Source: Botryosphaeria dothidea (taxonomy: Eukaryota; Ascomycota; Dothideomycetes; Botryosphaeriales; Botryosphaeriaceae). Taken from it: DNA of 64,000 bases. The notes below the pieces were generated by a model, which had not been told where the DNA came from, made no database searches, and saw only the letters and a list, made by a program, of their open reading frames with translations. Shown piece after piece: positions 44,020 through 54,834 of this stretch. Made by a program: the position numbers and the translations under genes. The number at the start of each line of letters is the position of its first letter. Position 1 is the stretch's first letter. The stretch is from contig WWBZ02000016.1 of the NCBI GenBank assembly GCA_011503125.2, forward strand, positions 186,001-250,000, read 5' to 3'.

Positions 44020-45942
44020 TCATCCAATCATAAAGATCTCATCTTCTCCAAGCCGAACATCGTCTGCTTGATGTGGTTCCATGAGATGAGGAACAAAAGC
44101 AACACCCATGAATTCAACCACAGCACCCCGGGGGCTGTTGCTAGCACCATCACCACACGACGGCCACCGCAAGATGTGCAGGGGATGTCCACCGTAGAAA
44201 GTGCACACCTTGTCTCCGGGCTTGCATCCTGGAGTTGCGATCCCAATACGGCCACCTCTGGTGCTGAAGAACGTGTGTCCAGACAGGGCTTTGAAACGGC
44301 TGATGCACTCGCTGGCACGCGCTCGCCGGGGAAACTCAAGCCGATTGAACTGGAGGCCTGGATCGTTGCTCCTCAATACGGATATCGCATCCGTATATGC
44401 TGTCTCCGCGTCTTCCGAGATGCGATGGTTTGCGTAAAATGTCATGAGATATTCTGGGGGAATTTTCGACTCTCCTTCGTCCGAATAGCTGAGAACATGG
44501 CGTGATAAAGCCAAGCTTCTTGATTGCCAGTCCATGGCCGCCACGTAAGAAGGGTTCCGGGTGGTGTATGTTGCCCATTCTGTTTTTTCCCTAAATGCGG
44601 GCGTGCCGAGGAGACGTGAGTCTTCTACAACCTTGGATATAGTGTCCACGCAGAAGCCACGGATGCGCAAGAGATTGTCATGTTCCGAAGTTGAGATATC
44701 TCGTTTAGGATGCCTTTGTACCGCGGCGAGTCTTTCGTAGCACCTTTTTTCTTCATCTTGCTCTTCGTAGAACACCAGATGAGAAGGCTGGCTGGGATCG
44801 CTGATCGGATAGTTCCAAAAGTCGATGATGAGCATCAGGCAGGCTGGAAGACCTGAGAAGTCCGGGCACCATGACGGTAATAGCTTGTTCTTTGGTCCAA
44901 TTGCGGGAGGCACGCAGAGAAGAACCAATGGTCCGGATTGTACAATGAGAATCTTCGCAAAATTGACGAAGGTCCTGTGATACTCCTTGCGTCCCTCAAC
45001 ACTGTAGTCAACTTTTGGGGCCAGGTTTTTCTGCATGTGTTTCTCGAACAACCCGGTAACAGCCCAGATGCGATCCACCTGCTCCTTGACGCGTCGATAC
45101 CGCAATATGTCCAGGAGCTGCGGGATTCCAATGGGTTCCAAGGCTTCGAACTCGGTGATGGAAGTGTCGCGATAACGCTGAATCGTTCGGAACTCCTCCC
45201 ATGCGGCATCATGCCATCCCGTGATGTACGCACTCGTCCCAAAGTGACCGTTGACTACGAATTCCATGAATTCGTCCAAGTCAATGCAGAATGATCCACA
45301 AAAGACGATCGCTTTGCGAGCAAGGATGACCTCTTGGAACGTCCACAGGCGTCTGAACCATTCTCTGGACATCAGGCGATGACATCCTGTCCACATGGGA
45401 TGATCGTAGGATGGCCAGCCCTGCGCTTCGCGTACTCCCGGCGCCTGATGGTCAATTCCTGTGGTTATCCAGGTTCTTGCTATCTTCGAAAGTCTGTGAA
45501 ACTCAGTCATGAACGCGTCCGTACCAGGTGTTGAGCAACCCATCCAAACAATGACTTGTGCTGCTCGCGAGTAGATATCACGCATGAAAGGTATCTGGAT
45601 GGCTTTCTCGTCTGGGTCTTCCTGATTGATGCAGATAGCGTCGATCCATAGCGGGCGCTGTGGCGCTGGTCTGTAGAGATACAGGTGCTTGAGCATCTCT
45701 TCGGCAGTCGGAGTCAAGAGAAATGGCTTGCTGTTGCATTTGGCCCCGACGATTGCAGGTGCTGTACCCCAGACATACGACATGGCATCGAACTCGAGGC
45801 TCGCTGTAACTTCATGTTTCTGAGTGGATATATTTAGGACTGGCTCTATTGAAACAATTTTTAGAAGACGGATTTCTCCTTTTTCAAGTTGTTGGTCATG
45901 GTAGGGTGAGTGCTCTGGCAGATTTCGGGACGAAGAAGCCAT
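44020..45942 (-). CDS. HET (heterokaryon incompatibility) domain protein
   Basis: One uninterrupted exon encodes 640 aa. The HET domain is at about residues 50-205: FDAMSYVWG, then LWIDAICINQEDPDEKAIQI, MRDIYSRAAQVIVWMG and REWFRRLWTFQEVILA, all matching the family's three conserved blocks. The C-terminal part includes a diverged GKPGDKVC-like block (GCKPGDKVCTFYGGHPLHIL) common in this class. HET proteins trigger programmed cell death when unlike fungal individuals fuse; many copies have no known partner. The frame is complete, unlike several neighbours. A fragment of another HET-type gene lies 0.7 kb away. Confidence 0.92.
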   Translation of the reverse strand: MASSSRNLPEHSPYHDQQLEKGEIRLLKIVSIEPVLNISTQKHEVTASLEFDAMSYVWGTAPAIVGAKCNSKPFLLTPTAEEMLKHLYLYRPAPQRPLWIDAICINQEDPDEKAIQIPFMRDIYSRAAQVIVWMGCSTPGTDAFMTEFHRLSKIARTWITTGIDHQAPGVREAQGWPSYDHPMWTGCHRLMSREWFRRLWTFQEVILARKAIVFCGSFCIDLDEFMEFVVNGHFGTSAYITGWHDAAWEEFRTIQRYRDTSITEFEALEPIGIPQLLDILRYRRVKEQVDRIWAVTGLFEKHMQKNLAPKVDYSVEGRKEYHRTFVNFAKILIVQSGPLVLLCVPPAIGPKNKLLPSWCPDFSGLPACLMLIIDFWNYPISDPSQPSHLVFYEEQDEEKRCYERLAAVQRHPKRDISTSEHDNLLRIRGFCVDTISKVVEDSRLLGTPAFREKTEWATYTTRNPSYVAAMDWQSRSLALSRHVLSYSDEGESKIPPEYLMTFYANHRISEDAETAYTDAISVLRSNDPGLQFNRLEFPRRARASECISRFKALSGHTFFSTRGGRIGIATPGCKPGDKVCTFYGGHPLHILRWPSCGDGASNSPRGAVVEFMGVAFVPHLMEPHQADDVRLGEDEIFMIG

Positions 45943-46606
45943 AGCTCGCGCTTGCTTTTGAAGACCTGCAGGACGTTATGAAGGCGGAGTGAAATTTCTC
46001 ACGAGGCTGGGCTGCAGGCAGATACGTGTACATGTGCGGAGTCAGCATGATGACAACCAGCCTATAGGAAGAATTCAGCTATGTTGCAGGCATGTTACTG
46101 GATGACCGCGTAGTTCGTCGGGTAAGTTCGCTGATGTGGAGGAAGAGGAGCTTCATACGAAACAGATGATCTGCGCACAAGAACCGATGGTTATCGAGGA
46201 GGTATATTGTTTTCATTTTCATGAACTGCGGATTTATTACTCGGCACCTATTAAGATTGTGGGTTATCTTAGTTACCACATGAGCTTTTCTGCTGGGGAC
46301 GGTTGGAAGCCCGATGTGCGGCTGAATAAAACGTAAGCTCTTGTTACAACAAAGAGCTTTGGGCGAAGCGCGGGGCCTTGCGTATTCTTGAAGTTGTCCG
46401 TGCTTCGAAAGTTGTATCTCTTGACAGTCATGAGAAGCATTCAGCATCCATCAAATACCGACCCGCGGACCGGAAATCGTGGTGAGCTTGTTGAACCCTC
46501 CAGAACCAAGGCTTCGACTCTGTTACGCTCATCTCGCTTGAGCAGGCTGCCGCTGTCCTCGTATTCATCAAGACCTTCATAATTCGTAGCGAACCCAGGT
46601 TTAACG
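45943..46606. other. intergenic region
   Basis: No supported gene. It is upstream of both the HET gene (minus) and the small frame at 46607 (plus), so it would be a divergent promoter if the latter is expressed. Confidence 0.45.
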
Positions 46607-47032
46607 ATGGACACCGAAGGACTATGTCAAGTTTGCATACAGACGTTTTGGAACATTTCCGGGAATCCTTCCTACGCACAGACTTATACACACCATTACA
46701 GATGCGGATCATTTCTCAAAGCTGCTCAAAGGGGGTTTCTTTACTCGCAGTGGCTTGGTCCTGGCGTAAAAACTGAACTTTATTTCGATCAAGAGGTGGA
46801 CGATGAGATGTGGGCGCCAAATGGATCTATTATCTTATTGACCTGCGTCGAAGATGACACACTCATTTTTCGCCTCATACTAGCTCCGTATAGCTCTGAG
46901 CGGGTGGAAGGAGATATCTATAGGAGAATTGGCATTTTGGAGGGATTGGGCAATCAGTCAGAGAATCTACGGCCCTGCGCTCGGGAACCCCCCGTTTCCG
47001 CACTTGAAGTGAGGGTGGTCAAAGTCGTTTGA
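46607..47032 (+). CDS. orphan 141-aa protein resembling the N-terminus of HET-domain proteins
   Basis: The frame starts MDTEGLCQVCIQTFW and continues HHYRCGSFLKAAQRGF. The C-x2-C, then HH, then F-x-x-AA-x-x-G order is what precedes the HET core in many HET proteins. The usual following G-C-x-x-C is replaced by GFLYS, and no HET core follows before the stop at 47030-47032. It is therefore either a truncated remnant or a small stand-alone protein. No intron is needed. The assignment rests on pattern only. Confidence 0.4.
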   Translation: MDTEGLCQVCIQTFWNISGNPSYAQTYTHHYRCGSFLKAAQRGFLYSQWLGPGVKTELYFDQEVDDEMWAPNGSIILLTCVEDDTLIFRLILAPYSSERVEGDIYRRIGILEGLGNQSENLRPCAREPPVSALEVRVVKVV

Positions 47033-47111
47033 GATCCAAACATGTTTGCAGATTGCTTTATGGAAATTTTGTGTTTTTCACTATTTTAGGCTAGAATGAG
47101 AGATTGTCTAA

Positions 47112-50094
47112 TTAGATACTGTTAAGACTGACTTTACGCTCCCATATGTTGCTTCCTTCCATTGAGGCGGCGAGATGCTCAAGGCTGTCCCCGATAATAT
47201 TGATCAGTGGCCAGCCGGTGTTCCCGCGGAAGATGCGCGCCCAAATTAGAACAACAGCGCGGGCCATATCGTAAGCGCTAATCTCATCATTTTCCTGAGA
47301 GGAACCAAAAATATCTATTGAATACCGGGCTTCCTTTACAATGCTCTTCACCCATTGCAGAATTCGTTCTTCATATTCTGATTTTCGTCAATGCTGAGTT
47401 CATTAAGTCTCGTACACAGAAACTTACCGCCAACCACGTCATTCCCCTTGATGCCTTCAGACTCAACCTGATATAGCCATCGGCTGAGAAATACAGCGCA
47501 TTCAAAGCTACAGACAGAATGGTATATGCCCCAGAAGAAATGCTGACTTTTCGCCACGAAATCGATACCGAGTTTGATCGGAATGCTGAGAGCGTGCGCT
47601 GAATGAAGAAGCGCAGGAATAACCATCCTGCTCCGCTCAACGCGCGGTAATTCTTGCAGTGCAGCTGAAATTAGCAGGGGGTCTCGTGTGTGTAGATCCC
47701 TGTGAGGGCCGATATCGAGGACAAGGCGAACATGGGCCAGTGCGAGGAAGCAAGTTGAGGTGAACGGTATAGGTCCATTGGGATTTTGAGGATCCAGGCT
47801 TGATTCAGGAGATCTTTGCCATCCAAGCTTCCACAGCTGAAGTGCTCGTCTATTCTTTGGTAAGTATATGGCCTCCGTCGTTCGTTCCTCTCAACTTACT
47901 CAAGCTGTTCTTTCAGGTCGGAAGTCTCAGTGTCAGTCAACCAAGAGAGTTGATGGATACAGAAGCTCCTCTGTATCAACGCGAGTATCAAAACGAAGTT
48001 GCCCAGCGGTGATGTAAAATGTGCATGTAGTACAGGTGCCTGGCTGGGTTTCGAGAACAGTGAGGAGAATGCATCGCGAAACAGTGGCTCTGCATTCGAC
48101 TCTGACCCTTTCAGCGCCTGCCATTCAGACTCAGTTCTTGCGTTCCACCGATGAGAAGAACAGGGTAGGCGGAGATGCAGTTCATTGCCCAAGAGAACAG
48201 GTGGGAGATTGTATGTGGCAGTGTGAATCATGAACGAACAAAACACGTGCAGTTTCGTACGCCGGTCCCCTTCGACTTTAGCCCATTCAGACCAACTGAT
48301 GCTATCAGTCTCATCCGAGACTGGGCTGTCTTTCAGCCCCAGTTCTCGAATGCATCGGGCGAGACTGCTCTGGAGTTCCGAGGCTTCTCGCATCATCTCC
48401 GGATGGTCTTCCCAAGTGGCAAAGGTCATGACCAGCAACAAAGCCTGAACGGTCTGCATGCGCGCGCGCCTGGATTCGTCGCTGAATTCCAGATCTCTGC
48501 AAAGAGGTTGCGAATCGTGGGAACGAAGCCGGCGGTTTGGCGCAGTGGTTCCGGTTCGGTCTGGTCGAGCTTCGGCAAAATTTCTTGATCGTCGTCGCCG
48601 TTGTTCAAGGGAAACGGCTCTTGCAGCATCGAATAATTTCAGCCCGTTCTGATTCTCAAAGCGATGCTGCGCTCCGACCGCAGCTATTGCAAGAACGAGT
48701 TCTGGAGCGCAGTCCTCCAAACGGAATGTGGGCACATGAATGAACGGTAAATGGTCGTGGAAACCAGAGAAGTACCCCGAAAGGTAGCGTGTCAGAGTGT
48801 GCCGAGAAGGTAGGGCGAATCCTGGGAGGACGTTCTGGAAGCTTTCCAATACACGTTTCATCCTCTCATAATCCATCTCGCGCACGTTCCACGGCGGTTC
48901 AGTTACCTCCATCTGATCAAATGCTCCTGTAAATGTCAGAGTATGAATTACTTTTGTAGTAGTACCTTTGTACTTACTTGGGCCCTCGGTATCATTGTAG
49001 AAAGACCCATAAGCCTGTTTCAAAGATTGACGGGACACGACCTCAGTTAAGCCTTGCTCGAAAAGTGTTGATCTTCGGCCAGCATCTTGCACACCAATGG
49101 AGTGGCTTGGTTCACCTTCTCTTATCATTGAGTCAGTAGGAACTTGCTGCTGCAGCGGTATCGTGGATCCAGGAAAGCTCAGAGAATTCCAATCTGCGCT
49201 TAATCCCATGTAGTCAACGAAAGAAGTGAACCCTTGAATTGGGTCGAAATAAGCGTCCGGAAGCCCCACGGCTTGATCTAGACTCAGAATGACGATTAGA
49301 GATTGATCAAAATATAAAGTTATAGGGGGGTTATCGCAGCCGGTGGTCAGCGGTGACCGCCTTAGACAAAAATATTGTCATGGGGAGTAGAAGCATTCGT
49401 CCGGACTCAGTTGTGTTATATGTTTAGAGACAAAGCTGTCCGTACGAATGCTTCCACTCCCCGCAAAAGACTTAATTAGACCTTTATCAGCGCTCTTGCT
49501 AGGAATATTGTGTCCGACGCTAACCGTCAGCTGCAGCACTCCTCTGTACGTAGCTGCAGGTACACTGCTTTGGAATGGGGGTCTGACCATCGGCAGGAAG
49601 AATTTGATCTGTCGCAATTGGCAATGCTCCGGATAAATTTGCGCTGTTGTGACCCGCCAAAATAAGGTTGTTCGGCGTCAGTGGTGATTCCGCCACATGT
49701 TCGACACGGTTATTGACAAGACCGGAGAAACGGAGATCAACATCATCAGAGGGAATTCCGTTGGAGTGGCCACGTGAATTTGACGGAGACTCAAGGTCAT
49801 CCTGAGATGCTCTGGGGCTGTTCGAAGATTGAGCGCCCTTCCCATCATCCTGTGTGTGTACAAGACGTTGATGGCGGGTCAACAGGTCTCTTCGCGCGAA
49901 TACTCTGCTGCAGTGGCACTTGTAGGGCTTTTCCTTAGTATCTGCATCTCTCTATCAGTTTGTGAACGTAGGAGTAGTGATTAGTGAGAGCATTGATCCA
50001 TACGCGTGCGAATGTGTCTCTGCAAGTGTTCCAGTCGAACGAATGATCTCCGGCAATGAGGACAAATCAAGTCCGAGTTACGGCCGGGAGCCAT
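47112..50094 (-). CDS. C2H2 zinc-finger transcription factor with fungal-specific trans domain
   Basis: Six exons (50094-50004, 49941-49525, 49277-48978, 48926-47900, 47849-47428, 47377-47112) encode 840 aa with every junction in frame. Two C2H2 fingers open the protein: CPHCRRSFVRLEHLQRHIRTH and, across intron 1, KCHCSRVFARRDLLTRHQRLVH. A disordered Ser/Asn-rich linker follows. The fungal-trans (MHR) region begins near YFSGFHDHLPFIHVPTF and includes ETVQALLL-like MQTVQALLLVMTFATWE. It ends with RIFRGNTGWPLINIIGDSLEHLA. Such proteins are nuclear regulators, often of local metabolic genes. Intron 2 (49278-49524) is unusually long at 247 bp and carries an 81-bp hairpin. Other introns are 50-62 bp. 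The MFS gene just upstream on the same strand is a plausible target. Confidence 0.88.
49382..49462. repeat. 81-bp imperfect hairpin in intron 2 of the C2H2 regulator
   Basis: The 25-bp arms 49382-49406 and 49438-49462 are reverse complements except at two positions, with a 31-bp loop. The arms begin with GGGGAGT on each side. The element sits entirely within the longest intron of the gene. It resembles a tiny solo foldback or MITE-like insertion, or a structured intronic RNA. Confidence 0.8.
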
Positions 50095-50381
50095 GACCGA
50101 GATGGTTGTTCACTCCTTGAAATCGCATAGAACACGCTTGGAGCTGAATTGGAGGGGTGCGGGGCTGTGGTAGAGCGAGGTGGAGATTGGGCGCGCAGGA
50201 ACCATGGAGAAATTTTCATCACTGTCTGCGTCATGCCGAACTTTACACTTAAGGCATCTCCAACTAACCCCGCACTACATGCTTACTAATGTCAAAACTA
50301 TGGCTCAATGAGATTTTCCTTCCTCACAACGTTTCGTCTGGACAACGTTAAACTCATTTAGTACTAACCTAACTACCAAAT
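50095..50381. other. intergenic region, AT-rich
   Basis: Short gap between the read-through end of the MFS gene and the regulator's start. No element is recognised. Confidence 0.4.
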
Positions 50382-52125
50382 CTAGTATCGAGAAGGGTTT
50401 TCCGCCTTCACCCTCGACCTCCCTTTTTCTCTTATTACCTTGATCTGAAAGACTATACTTAAGGCAAGACCTAAAGCACAGAGACCAATAGCAAAATACC
50501 AAGCAGCCCTGTATCCTGTCAGCATAGTGCTTAAGCCTTCGTCTTCTCCTTTTATAACTTAGTGCTCGATAGTGCCAGCAAACCCCAGGCGAAGCGCGAT
50601 GCTATAATTGACAACTATATTGACAAGGCTGGCTGCGACACCTTGATGCTCCCTACTCACAGCGTTTGACAGCATAAGCGTAGCTGCAGGGAAGCTGAGA
50701 TCCAGCCCCCACGGAGCAATCAGTAAGCATGGGAACAGCTGCGTCCAGTAAATCTGATCTGGCGGAGAGGTAGCAGCCAGAATCGATGATACAAGTGTAC
50801 ACACCTCAGCAGCAATCATGAGCGTCGCAGGGTGTAGTCGTCCAGAAAGATATCCTGTAACAATAGATGCTACGAACGCCATGGGTACCATGGGAATTTT
50901 CCAAGCTGATGCATGCAGCGGAGACAGACCATGGAATACTTCAAATTGCTGCCAAATGTAGTAGATCCAAATGCCAAAGTATCCCCAAGCGCACGCAAGA
51001 CAGCTGAGGACGAAGGCAACATCCACGTTGATGGCCTCGAGAGGGATCAGCGGAGATGGGGAAATGTAGATCTCCACGTAGAAGAAGCCTGGCACAAGCG
51101 CAAGACCAATGATCAGTGTGACGTAAACGTATGCTTCCTGCCACCTAACAACGACCGCTTGGTTCCATGCGAAGTTGATGAGGATAAGTGCGGTGATGCC
51201 AATAACACCAGCAGCGAGATCCAGTTCTACGATGGCAGATTTGACAGAACAGATTCTGGCGCAAGTCTTGCGCGGTGGATCCGGGATCGCCCACGTGCCC
51301 ACGAGCTCAATAAGCACCAGAAATACAGATGTGGACCAGTATGCCCAGGGCCACCATAGAAGCGAGAATGCTCCAGCTGTTGCGGCACCAGTTACGATCC
51401 CCAAAGGAGACAGATCAGTAAAGAGGCCAAAGAGGAGTTGCTTAAGAACAATCAGATTTGAACTCGAGAGAATTGAGCCACCAGACCTCATGGCTTACCT
51501 TTTTCAGGCCTGGAGGATACGTTGCGCCTAGGATAGCCAGAGAATTTGGGAGGCATATAGACGGTCCAATGCCACATAGAACGCGGGCGAAGATGAACAG
51601 TACGTGGTCAGAGTAGGCGCTCAGCCCCGCGACCATGGCCCACAGCGCGTACCAAAGAAAGCCGATCAACAACATGCGCTTGTATCCAAAGACATCACCC
51701 ATACGGCCGCTGGGTAAGATGAAAGACCCAACGGTAAGGCTGTATCCTGCAATCAAGCAGCTCAGGATCCCAGGATTTGTAATGTGAAACCAATCTCCGA
51801 TGACATGTAAAATGCTAGCAATGACTGGTTTAGTGCGAGACTGAGTAGAACAATGGCAAATGTACCTTATCGTCTGTCCCAGACCCAGCTGCGCAGTGAA
51901 CTGAGCCGTCATCACAGCTGCTACAAAAATAGTCTCCCGCAGCGGAGATAGCGTGTCTGCAATGGATGCAGTTGATTTTAGGCGGTGAAGCTGCGGGTCC
52001 TCCACAGTCTGATCACTACCTCCTATTTCCATCGAGGGAAGCTCTGATTTCTGGCCGAAACTGTCTGAATCTTGGAGGCTCAATGTCCGATGAGGGTGAT
52101 GATTTCGAGATGAGTTTTCAACCAT
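50382..52125 (-). pseudogene. MFS drug transporter (14-TM type) with premature stop
   Basis: Exons 52125-51866, 51814-51499 and 51440-50559 join to 485 aa ending at a TAA (50559-50561). In the same frame beyond the TAA the sequence continues as family C-terminus, TMLTGYRAAWYFAIGLCALG, up to a stop at 50382. The original protein was thus about 544 aa and has lost its last membrane helix. Family motifs are present: GYSLTVGSFILPSGRMGDVFGYKRM (motif A), many helices, WPWAYWST and the 14-helix layout of DHA2-type exporters. A CAA-to-TAA change (Gln to stop) would explain the stop. A 485-aa product might fold, so 'truncated' may be fairer than 'dead'. The start at 52125 is one of three in-frame ATGs. 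Confidence 0.75.
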
Positions 52126-52561
52126 GTCTTGCCGATGCAGGAAAGCGACTTTCATACGCGGGAAGCAGATTGCGATGATGAGGAAAGCGCCTTGTTCATG
52201 GCTAGAAATATGGGGGTTATTCAAGTATTCTTTATCAATCTCTAGGTCTGGCTCAGAAAAGCGGCCATTATAAATCAGAGTCGCTTTGAATTGGAGAACT
52301 GGAGACTTGAAGACCCGAATACCGGACTTGCAAGTCCTTTATACCAGTAATGAGGAATCCAACAGATAATTGAGATGATCATTGACGCAGTGATACATCT
52401 TTGTAACTGCTCGCTGACTTGTTGCCAGATCGATGAGAGACATACTTGGAAATGAGGATGTTATAAGACAGAGGTGCATGCCACGGAGAAGCAGACAAGT
52501 GGATTGAAGGCAGTAGGCAAAAGTTTGTGCTGTCATTTCGAAGAGTGGTACAGATCATCAT
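52126..52561. other. intergenic region
   Basis: Upstream region of the transporter gene and 3' flank of the arginase-family remnant. No further gene is seen. Confidence 0.45.
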
Positions 52562-53189
52562 CTAAATTGTTTTGGAGAGCTTTTCAAAGAAATGAGAGAT
52601 ACCCATGATAGCAGCTGCCTCGACCGCCTCGCTGCCCTGTAAACCCGGCATAAAAGAAGCAATCGTAAGAGCCACAGGGCTCCCATGGGCTGCTATACCC
52701 ATACACTCTGCCAGAGCTTCTGTCGTGAACCCACCACGAGAAGGGAACTCGTTTGCCCAACCGACAGCCTCTGGATCCAGGACATCAAGGTCAACGTGCA
52801 CCAGAGTTTCTCTTAGCAGTGTCCGGTCTAGTTGGTATTCCACGAGAGATTTGGCGCACTTGCTACCATCATCACCATAAATGATCCGAGCACCGGCTCA
52901 TTCGAGCTTACGCTGCTATTGAAGAGACTGGTTTCTGAGTCCACAGAACACTATATGATCCGGTTCCTTTGGTCTTGCAGACTGCTCTTGACACCCGTCG
53001 AAGAAGCTCAAAGCTGCGACCAATCTCGCCTTCGAAATCATCGACAGGACTGATGTTCTCCACTGTCACCGCCAGATTCAGGCTGGCTAACTTTTCGTGG
53101 ACCTTGGGGAGGAGCTGATGCGGACCAGCGCCTACACGATGGCTGTGGATACCAACGTGATACGGTACGGTGATAATGGTCACTGGCAT
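52562..53189 (-). pseudogene. arginase/agmatinase-family remnant
   Basis: The minus frame from 53189 begins like the family (VTIITVPYHVGIHSHRVGAGP). It stops at 52908 shortly after KTKGTGSYSVL, where intact members have the first metal-binding motif. A second frame (52843-52562, and a little before it) resumes with LVHVDLDVLDPEAVGWANEFP, the conserved D-x-D-x-x-DP manganese motif. It runs on to a plausible C-terminus (GISHFFEKLSKTI). The central part with the GGDH and DAHxD motifs is missing, roughly 100 residues in the family. Two metal ligands alone cannot make an active ureohydrolase. It lies in a run of damaged genes. Confidence 0.75.
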
Positions 53190-54158
53190 TGGTTTGTCAT
53201 GGACAAAGACGTGATAAAGCTTCTTTTTTGTGCGATGCCAGGAGCTTGTGAGGAAGAGACAATTCTCGGCACGAGGATTCGGAAAGTGCGAGAGGGAGGA
53301 AAAAGGAGCTTAAATGATAACACGAAAGACAATCTGTGGCGTGTTTTTCCGTCAAATCACACGGTGCTTAGAAAAAGCAGAGTGCGGGTTGGTGGCGATA
53401 GTTGTGGATCTGCACTAAGGTCGCAATATTTCTCCAATTGTGAAATTTGTAGGCATCTCCATTTCTCCAACTCTCTCCACAAGACGAAAACTTGTCAGCC
53501 CAGATCTCGTATACCACGGTCCATATAAAAACAGAGTTGATGACGTAGATTGGGAGACCAGGCACATAAGCTGGTAACTTCTCTTGCCTTGACTGTCTTG
53601 AAATCGTCGATCTGATTCTATTCCTTAATATCATTCATCATGTCAATCGTGTTTAGGCAGCCAGACTTGTCTGAGTGGTTTCGTGTGGTTTGGGAACAGG
53701 CAACAAATCATACTGAGTGTCGGTGCAAGAAGAGCGACAGAAAATCGTTTCTTGGAAGAGTTGACATGAGCCAAAATCGCTGCCACTGCAGGACCCCAGA
53801 TCGTAGCCACGGTTTCGGGGAAAGGTTGAGATTGCGCGGAACGCATAGTCAGACCCCAAAACTTACACAAATCACGAGTACCCGAAGCTTCCAATTGATT
53901 GATGGTTGGAGTATCAAGGATGGAATAATCATGAGTAAGGGAGAAGAACCAATCCACTTCAAGATCCGACTGAAGGAACTAAAGAAGGAGAAGTGGGGGG
54001 GGGGGGGGGGGTGGGGGTGCAGCTTGGTAGCAGCTCTGGATGGTCGAGTACTGAAACATTCCTCCACACGTTCATCGCTGGCAGATCAACCGACCTACAA
54101 CCCCCTTCCAAGAGCCCAAAACGTAAAACAGCCCAACCCTCCTGTACAGACGCCTTCC
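53190..54158. other. intergenic region with G17 homopolymer
   Basis: A run of 17 G lies at 53995-54011. A TATAAAA sits at 53525-53531 on the plus strand with no credible gene behind it. A minus-strand frame at 53643-53957 looks vaguely protein-like but could not be identified. Confidence 0.45.
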
Positions 54159-54834
54159 TCAACCACCCTTCACCAACGCCACCAACCCAGCCAGCGCCGC
54201 AACATGCATCATCGCCGCCCTCACCCTATCCCCGCTCCTCCACTTCTCGATACCTCCCCTCACCTTGTCCTTATCCACCGCCCCCTCCTTCCGACACTCC
54301 GCCAGCAACACGTCATTCACCGGGAAGACTTTCACAAACGTATACGGCCCGACGCACCCCGCCGCCACCGCGCCGAGCACGTGCAGCCCAAAGCAAGGAT
54401 GCGTGCTGCCCTGCCTGAACGCGACGAACGCGAAGCAGCCCGCGACGACGTGGACCAGCGTCGGGCCGACCTTGCGGCCGACGTCCCAGTTGAGGAACCA
54501 CTGCTGGGCCTGGGTGCGCGGGTCGTGCGTGAGGAGGGCGGCAGGGAGGGCGAGGTGGTCGGAGGCGTAATGGTAGCCTGGCGGCGGCGGGAAGCGTTAG
54601 AGGTGTTTAATGGTGGTTGGGGAAGGGAATGACAGCCAGAAGGGAGAGGCACGGGGTGGGCGGGTAGAGGAGAGGTGTGAGCGCGGATGGTTGAAAAGGG
54701 TGCGTGGTGGAGTCGGGAGAGAGGAAATGCAGGGAGAGAGAAGGCAGGGAGGGCTTGTGCGTACCGCTCATGTAAAAGGCGGCGGCCGTGCCGATCACCT
54801 GCGCGAGACGAGTGAGGTCGGGCAGGTTTTCCAT
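54159..54834 (-). CDS. DUF1772 (anthrone oxygenase-like) membrane protein
   Basis: Two exons (54834-54765 and 54577-54159) encode 162 aa across a 187-bp intron. The protein has the four-helix hydrophobic layout of DUF1772: LAQVIGTAAAFYMSG at the start, VGPTLVHVVAGCFAFVAFR, LGAVAAGCVGPYTFVKVFPVNDVL (the best-conserved block) and MMHVAALAGLVALV at the end. The family includes small anthrone oxygenases in polyketide clusters, although most members are uncharacterised. No polyketide synthase is in this window. The frame is intact, unlike the genes just downstream of it. Confidence 0.85.

Noticed and set aside
53643..53957. 105-codon minus frame 5' of the arginase remnant, with a TATAAAA nearby on the plus strand
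   Set aside because: Hydrophobic stretches suggest an old transporter fragment, but no family motif is visible and the TATA is on the other strand.
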